A DNA stretch of 24,806 nucleotides from Welwitschia mirabilis. Taxonomy: Eukaryota; Gnetophyta; Gnetopsida; Welwitschiales. The notes beneath the pieces are model-generated. The model was given only the letters and a program-made list of their open reading frames with translations. It was not told the origin of the DNA and did not search any database. Numbering within the stretch: the first letter of the stretch is position 1; each line of letters starts with the position of its first letter. The position numbers and the translations under genes are program-made. The stretch lies in the NCBI GenBank assembly GCA_051453625.1, contig JBOZIK010000001.1:296538046-296562851 (forward strand). Reading direction: 5' to 3'. This document shows positions 20,265 through 24,806 of the stretch, one piece after another.

Positions 20265-21400
20265 ACAAAGGTGTTGATGATTTTCGGCAAGCAATCAACA
20301 ATATCTAAGAATCCACCTTAAAGAGAAAGAAACATACTTTATAGAAAAACATACTATAGTTATCATCAAAAGGAAAAGAAAGCAATAAAATCTTTAATTG
20401 CAATAGTTTTTATCATCAATGTTAGACCTCTTAGGATCATGATCAAATCTTAAAGAAGAGGCCATTCTTTAAAAGGAATCTAGGGTAAAAGTGGAGAGCT
20501 TAAGCTAATATTAAAAAACTTTAACAATTGTGTAGGCTATAACAAGAGGTAAGATACCATATAGATGACAATTCAAGAAATAAAATATAAATGTTATATT
20601 AGAAGTACTTCAAAAAACATATCAATCATAAAAAGAAAAGAACCCTTTTCACTTTTAGATTGGATTTTCATTCTCTACTGAAATCCTGGAATTTGAAAGC
20701 CATCATAAATCCTATACTTGAATGGTGTCATCAACAAGTTCCTTTGCTAAGAGATTCCATCCCAACTCATTTATCTTTGAGAGAAATCCTTAAAAAACTT
20801 GTAAACTAGTTGATAGCAAATTCATTTAAAGATATCCCCTTCCTTTACATCTTCTTATTCTAAGATGCAAGATCTCCTTTTAATAAGATCATACTCATGG
20901 TTTTTTATTTTTTATTTGCATCTCTAAAAGTTCTTTTCTTTCTTTTTCTTTCTTAATGTGTTTTTAGATGTACTTCTAGTACAACATTTTCATTCTATTT
21001 CATGCACTATCTTTTCTACTATCCCTTACCTCTTATTATAGCATATGAAATTCTTAAAGTTTTTAAGTAGTAACATGAAATTTTGTAATAACTAATCTGG
21101 GTTAGTAGTAAGTGACATATAAGACATACATATTGATGTACATACTTGAGGCCTTACATGTAATTAAATCATTTGTTTTGGATGATAGTAGCCATTTTAA
21201 TTTGGGATGGTATGGTGTTAACATGTAAAATTAACATTACGATCAAGTTTAAATGACCATTAACCTTAATAGAAGATATTAATATAATCGATTTCATCAT
21301 AACAACATGTCTTTTGTTGATTTTCCTATTAATTATGCATTTAATTATTTTCCCATGACATTTTTAGGAAACTTATGTTTAATTAAAGAACATGGCTTAA
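20265..21400. other. AT-rich intergenic DNA, no gene seen
   Basis: Sequence between the duplication and the Athila-like LTR region. Several stretches read weakly protein-like across stops, but none could be assigned. The start of the LTR may lie in the right-hand part. Confidence 0.45.
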
Positions 21401-21499
21401 TCTCATAATCATTAGAATCAAAATGTCAATGCTTCTATTAGGACCACCAATGCTTTTGACCTTTTTACACAGACTGCCTTTAAATTCACATTCCTAGCT

Positions 21500-22558
21500 T
21501 GTCAAAAAAAATTGGATAAAATGCAGTTATGAGCTTAATCAACTTCCAAATCAGAAATCAATTCCATTCTTGATGATATGTGGTGGTGATGATGAGGATT
21601 CAGAGAGTAACACATAAATTTACTAAGTAGGATGATAGTGGAAACAGATGACATAGACAGTGGTTGGTAGAAACTATAGCACTCTAAAGCCAAGTGCTGA
21701 CATCATCAAAAACATCTTCATCAAATGGAAAAGAATACAAACTATCCTACCTAATGTTATAATTTATAACCGTCAACCTAATGCTATAAGTCAAGGGCTT
21801 GTACCTAACCCTCTCCCTTATTTCTTCCTATAAAAGGGCTTGAACCCTTCATTTATCATCTATGGCTTGAAGAATTGTAGAACCTTATAGCATCAACTTG
21901 TAATGGCTTTCTAAGCAAGTCTTTGAGGAAGTGAACTATTCTTTGAGGATTACTAAGGTGTTCCTCCTGCTTATTCCTTCCTTTACTATAAAGTTATTCC
22001 CTTTTTTTTAAATACATAAGGTTGTTTTTTTTTCGAGTGTAATCCATGAGTAAAATTGTAACTGAAATGCTTAGGTAACTACTTTAACCATTAAAGTTCA
22101 TCTTAATTGAGTGAATTCCTTTTAATCACTTAGTCTAAGTCTTTTAATTTGATAGATCTTGAGTACTTATAAGTCTTTACTTTCTATTATTATTTTAAGA
22201 CTAAAGTGTTAATTGAATTCACCATCTCTCATATGGTGGATGAGATTATGCCCTATGAATTGAGCCAAAAGCATTTGATGTTTTTCATATTTTATATAAA
22301 GACAACTAGACAACATTAGAGTGAAGGATTACTAGGAATGGATCAACGATACCTTGGAGCTAGTATGTTTCCCTTCTCTCTCAAGATGAAGTTTAAAACA
22401 AAATTCTAAAATTACTTTTTTATCTTCTTTCTTTTCTATAAACTTATAGCTTGCATTAAGTTTAAGATAATGCAATTCTAAATCTAAACTGATGTTATCC
22501 TAAGAAAGAATAATAGCTAAGTGAAAAATTAGGTTTAAATCTGGTTCATTGCACTACA
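21500..22558 (+). mobile_element. 5' LTR region of an Athila-like element (left boundary unknown)
   Basis: The right end is placed at GCACTACA (22551-22558), the last CA-ending segment before the primer binding site. The region holds the TATA box at 21829. I found no TG...-type start with a matching inverted end, so 21500 is only a nominal limit. The second LTR is not in the window. Confidence 0.45.
21829..21834 (+). promoter_or_regulatory. Putative LTR promoter TATA box
   Basis: CCTATAAAAGGG lies about 730 bp upstream of the putative LTR end and primer binding site, in the same orientation as the retroelement. By position it is the U3 promoter of the 5' LTR, with transcription expected near 21860. 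The LTR's left end could not be placed. Confidence 0.5.
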
Positions 22559-22570
22559 CTAATCGGATTT

Positions 22571-22588
22571 TGGCACTATTGCCAGGGA
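22571..22588 (+). other. Fossil primer binding site, tRNA-Asp type
   Basis: TGGCACTATTGCCAGGGA matches the tRNA-Asp-complementary primer binding site typical of Athila-type Ty3/gypsy elements at 14 of 18 positions. All four differences fall at CpG sites of the canonical site (CG to CA twice, CG to TA once), which is the expected footprint of methyl-cytosine deamination on both strands. Confidence 0.85.
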
Positions 22589-23369
22589 CAATAACACAAT
22601 AGCATCTCAGAGGAGCACTACTTTTTTTTTTGCAAGGTTTTATAAATAGTTTTTATCTTTCTAATGTTGGATACTAATCCTCTTTCTAGTAATACTTGAA
22701 CTAGTTCTTTTCATTTTTTTTGTATGTTTTTCTTATTTTCTTTCCATTGGTTGATACTCCTCCTTTAAGTGTTACTTGATCTAGTCCAATTTTAAAGTTT
22801 AATTTTGGTTTTATACTAACTTATTTTGTGCAAGTCTAATGTTTTATTTGTAGATTTCCTTTTTAGTTAAAAACTTTTAATTGACTTTACATTACATTAC
22901 ATGTTTTATTTTTCTTGCTACTTTTTTTTTATATTTTTCTATGTTATGTTTCTGCATTTTCACTACATAAAACATTAAAATTTTTTAAAAAATTTTCTCA
23001 TAATTTCAATAACGTTGGACCTACTTTTATTCACATTTTTTTCCTTAGTTTAATTTATTTGTGACCCTGATACTTAAAACAATATAAAATGATTAAATGA
23101 ATCACCTCATTTTTGTTGAATCCATAACTTGAAACTTGATCAATGTTGCTGCCTTCCCTCACTGGAGTCCTTGTCCTTTTGGCCTAAAGCCTCCTTAGTT
23201 TTTGACAAAACCTTCTGTGTAGCCTCTGAAACCTAATTGACTTATAAGTCTAGTGAAATCTGACTTGAAAATAGTCGAAACCATTCTTGCAATCTTCTAA
23301 ACTTGTTCTTGCATGGCTTGGATCCATGAAGAAAGTGGAAGATTAATTCATAATAACATGGATTCTTTA

Positions 23370-23850
23370 NNNNNNNNNNNNNNNNNNNNNNNNNNNNNNN
23401 NNNNNNNNNNNNNNNNNNNNNNNNNNNNNNNNNNNNNNNNNNNNNNNNNNNNNNNNNNNNNNNNNNNNNNNNNNNNNNNNNNNNNNNNNNNNNNNNNNNN
23501 NNNNNNNNNNNNNNNNNNNNNNNNNNNNNNNNNNNNNNNNNNNNNNNNNNNNNNNNNNNNNNNNNNNNNNNNNNNNNNNNNNNNNNNNNNNNNNNNNNNN
23601 NNNNNNNNNNNNNNNNNNNNNNNNNNNNNNNNNNNNNNNNNNNNNNNNNNNNNNNNNNNNNNNNNNNNNNNNNNNNNNNNNNNNNNNNNNNNNNNNNNNN
23701 NNNNNNNNNNNNNNNNNNNNNNNNNNNNNNNNNNNNNNNNNNNNNNNNNNNNNNNNNNNNNNNNNNNNNNNNNNNNNNNNNNNNNNNNNNNNNNNNNNNN
23801 NNNNNNNNNNNNNNNNNNNNNNNNNNNNNNNNNNNNNNNNNNNNNNNNNN
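23370..23850. other. Assembly gap (481 N)
   Basis: A run of 481 N hides the N-terminal half of the gag-like region. Any frame crossing it is meaningless. Confidence 0.99.
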
Positions 23851-24573
23851 CACTTAGGCTTACCTTGTTTCCCCTTTCCTTAAAAACAAAGGTAAAATTT
23901 CAGTTATACATCCTTAAACCCTTCTCCATTACAAATTGTATGAACCTAATTAAAGCTTTCATCTCTAAAATCTTTCCTAATCATAAGACAAACACCCTAA
24001 ATAATAAAATCATGAATTTCCAACAGAAGGATCATGAAATTTTTTCTTAGATCTTAGAATTGATTTAAATACTTTTGATTACAATGTCCCCAACATGGTT
24101 TTGAGTAGGTTAGGGAAATAAGTTTCTTCTATGATGGGTTATTAACTAATAATCAACAAATAGTTAAGATGATGAGCTGAGATAACTCAGCATGTCCTTA
24201 GACAAGATTTGGGAGTACTCATAAAGTGTAGATAAGAGCTTGAAAAATTTGGGAAGAACCTATTGAACCCTCAAGATCACATCATCCAGTTAGATCAACA
24301 AGTGTTTTTAAGATTTCTAAAAAGTTTGAGATAACTAATAAAATAGATGAATTAGTAAAAAAATTAGAATCATTAACAGTTTCACCTTCATCCTCATCCA
24401 TGGTCACTAAGATTAAATATTTGATTTGCTACACTGATATTCATGAGGCCATCGAATACCCCTCCATTCCTCTATTTCAAAACACAATCAATGAGCAGGC
24501 AAACTGTAGTAACTTGACTTTAATTACCCTAATTAAACATAATTGTTTTAACATTATTAACCAACATGCATAA
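23851..24573 (+). pseudogene. Decayed Athila-type gag (retrotransposon gag domain and Cys/His region)
   Basis: Right of the gap, one frame (to a stop at 24048-24050) reads LRLTLFPLSLK, then FISKIFPNHKTNTL and MNFQQKDHE. These match the LRLFPFSL, KFFP..KT..L and FxQKDxE blocks of the plant retrotransposon gag domain. After a frame change, about 24083-24166 reads CPQHGFE, a stop, then SFFYDGL and VKMM, the CPHHGF...FYxGL...EMM blocks. A third frame is open at 24244-24570 (109 codons, TAA 24571-24573). It has a Lys/Glu-rich segment (KIDELVKKLESL), a degraded C..C....H....C-like stretch (LICYTDIHEAIEYPSIP) and NEQAN, the segment that follows the zinc-finger region in Athila gag. No single intact frame remains. 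Confidence 0.82.
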
Positions 24574-24729
24574 CATAACCTAAGATCAATTCTTATTTAG
24601 ATCTTATTAAAATATTATAATTTTTAAAATAATTAAATAACATAATTGCTACTTATAAATAGAACCTTTTCATTTGCATACAATAATGATGTCAAAATTG
24701 TGTTCTATATTTATTTCTAACTTTTGTTT

Positions 24730-24806
24730 TGTCACGTCCCAAATTTCAAGACTTAAGATTAAATATTTTAAGGCTAATAATTTATGCTAAATCTTAAATG
24801 TTTTCT
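24730..24806 (+). mobile_element. Possible LTR start (TGTCACGTCCC) at the window edge
   Basis: TGTCACGTCCCAAATTTC begins at 24730. Many plant chromovirus (Tekay/Del-type) LTRs begin TGTCACG(A/T)CCC, so a second element may be inserted into the Athila-like one here. Only 77 bp are visible and no target-site duplication can be tested. Confidence 0.3.

Larger units (their letters stand above)
22571..24806 (+). mobile_element. Athila-like Ty3/gypsy retrotransposon, internal 5' part (PBS, leader, gag)
   Basis: Order on the + strand: primer binding site, about 1.3 kb of untranslated or decayed leader (T-rich), an N gap, then decayed gag. The pol region and 3' LTR lie outside the window, unless the element is broken near 24730. 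The tRNA-Asp-type site together with the gag signature supports the Athila clade. Confidence 0.78.

Noticed and set aside
23242-24050. Long open frames across the 481-N gap on both strands
   Set aside because: The N run inflates them. Only the + strand part right of the gap has support, as decayed gag.

Overview
The window is nuclear DNA from a land plant, probably one with a large, repeat-rich genome. The evidence is a spliced gene for a plant cell-wall alpha-xylosidase (GH31, XYL1 type), plant GT-AG introns, decayed Ty3/gypsy LTR retrotransposons, dinucleotide microsatellites and a local satellite array. Most of the sequence is very AT-rich and nearly free of CpG, as expected after long-term methylation and deamination of silenced DNA. 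Two stretches stand out as CpG-bearing: the gene with its promoter (about 14.5-18.4 kb) and an orphan block at about 10.34-11.45 kb. The lineage cannot be fixed from sequence alone; a gymnosperm-like genome is a guess based on composition and old retained retroelements.

Layout. 1-112 is a compound GT/GTGA/GA microsatellite. 590-1800 is a fossil Ty3/gypsy pol (reverse transcriptase, the linker into RNase H, and the start of integrase) on the + strand, full of stops. 3.0-5.36 kb holds a diverged direct repeat pair about 1785 bp apart that encloses a less AT-rich block. 5.4-7.85 kb is AT-rich with nothing recognised. 7903-10338 is a 150-151 bp satellite array of about 16 units, interrupted by an N gap, with a dimeric higher-order structure in its distal half. 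10.34-11.45 kb is the CpG-bearing block. 11.45-14.3 kb is intergenic with a (CA)n tract and two small tandem duplications. 14.88-18.39 kb is the XYL1-like gene: TATA box, four exons, three introns. 18.4-21.4 kb is intergenic with a 420 bp tandem duplication. About 21.8-24.8 kb is the 5' part of an Athila-like Ty3/gypsy element (LTR promoter, tRNA-Asp-type primer binding site, decayed gag), which runs off the window or is interrupted near its end.

The central biological point is the state of the XYL1-like gene. All splice sites, both catalytic aspartates and the whole GH31 fold are present. However, the reading frame carries a TAG at 15549-15551 where the family has a Tyr, and the first ATG after the TATA box (14966) is out of frame with the signal peptide by one base. 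Either this is a very recent pseudogene (possibly one of several copies), or the assembly has two base errors here. No other intact protein-coding gene is supported. No undescribed system was found; the most informative signals are these lesions, the satellite higher-order structure, and the CpG-specific decay of the retroelement primer binding site.
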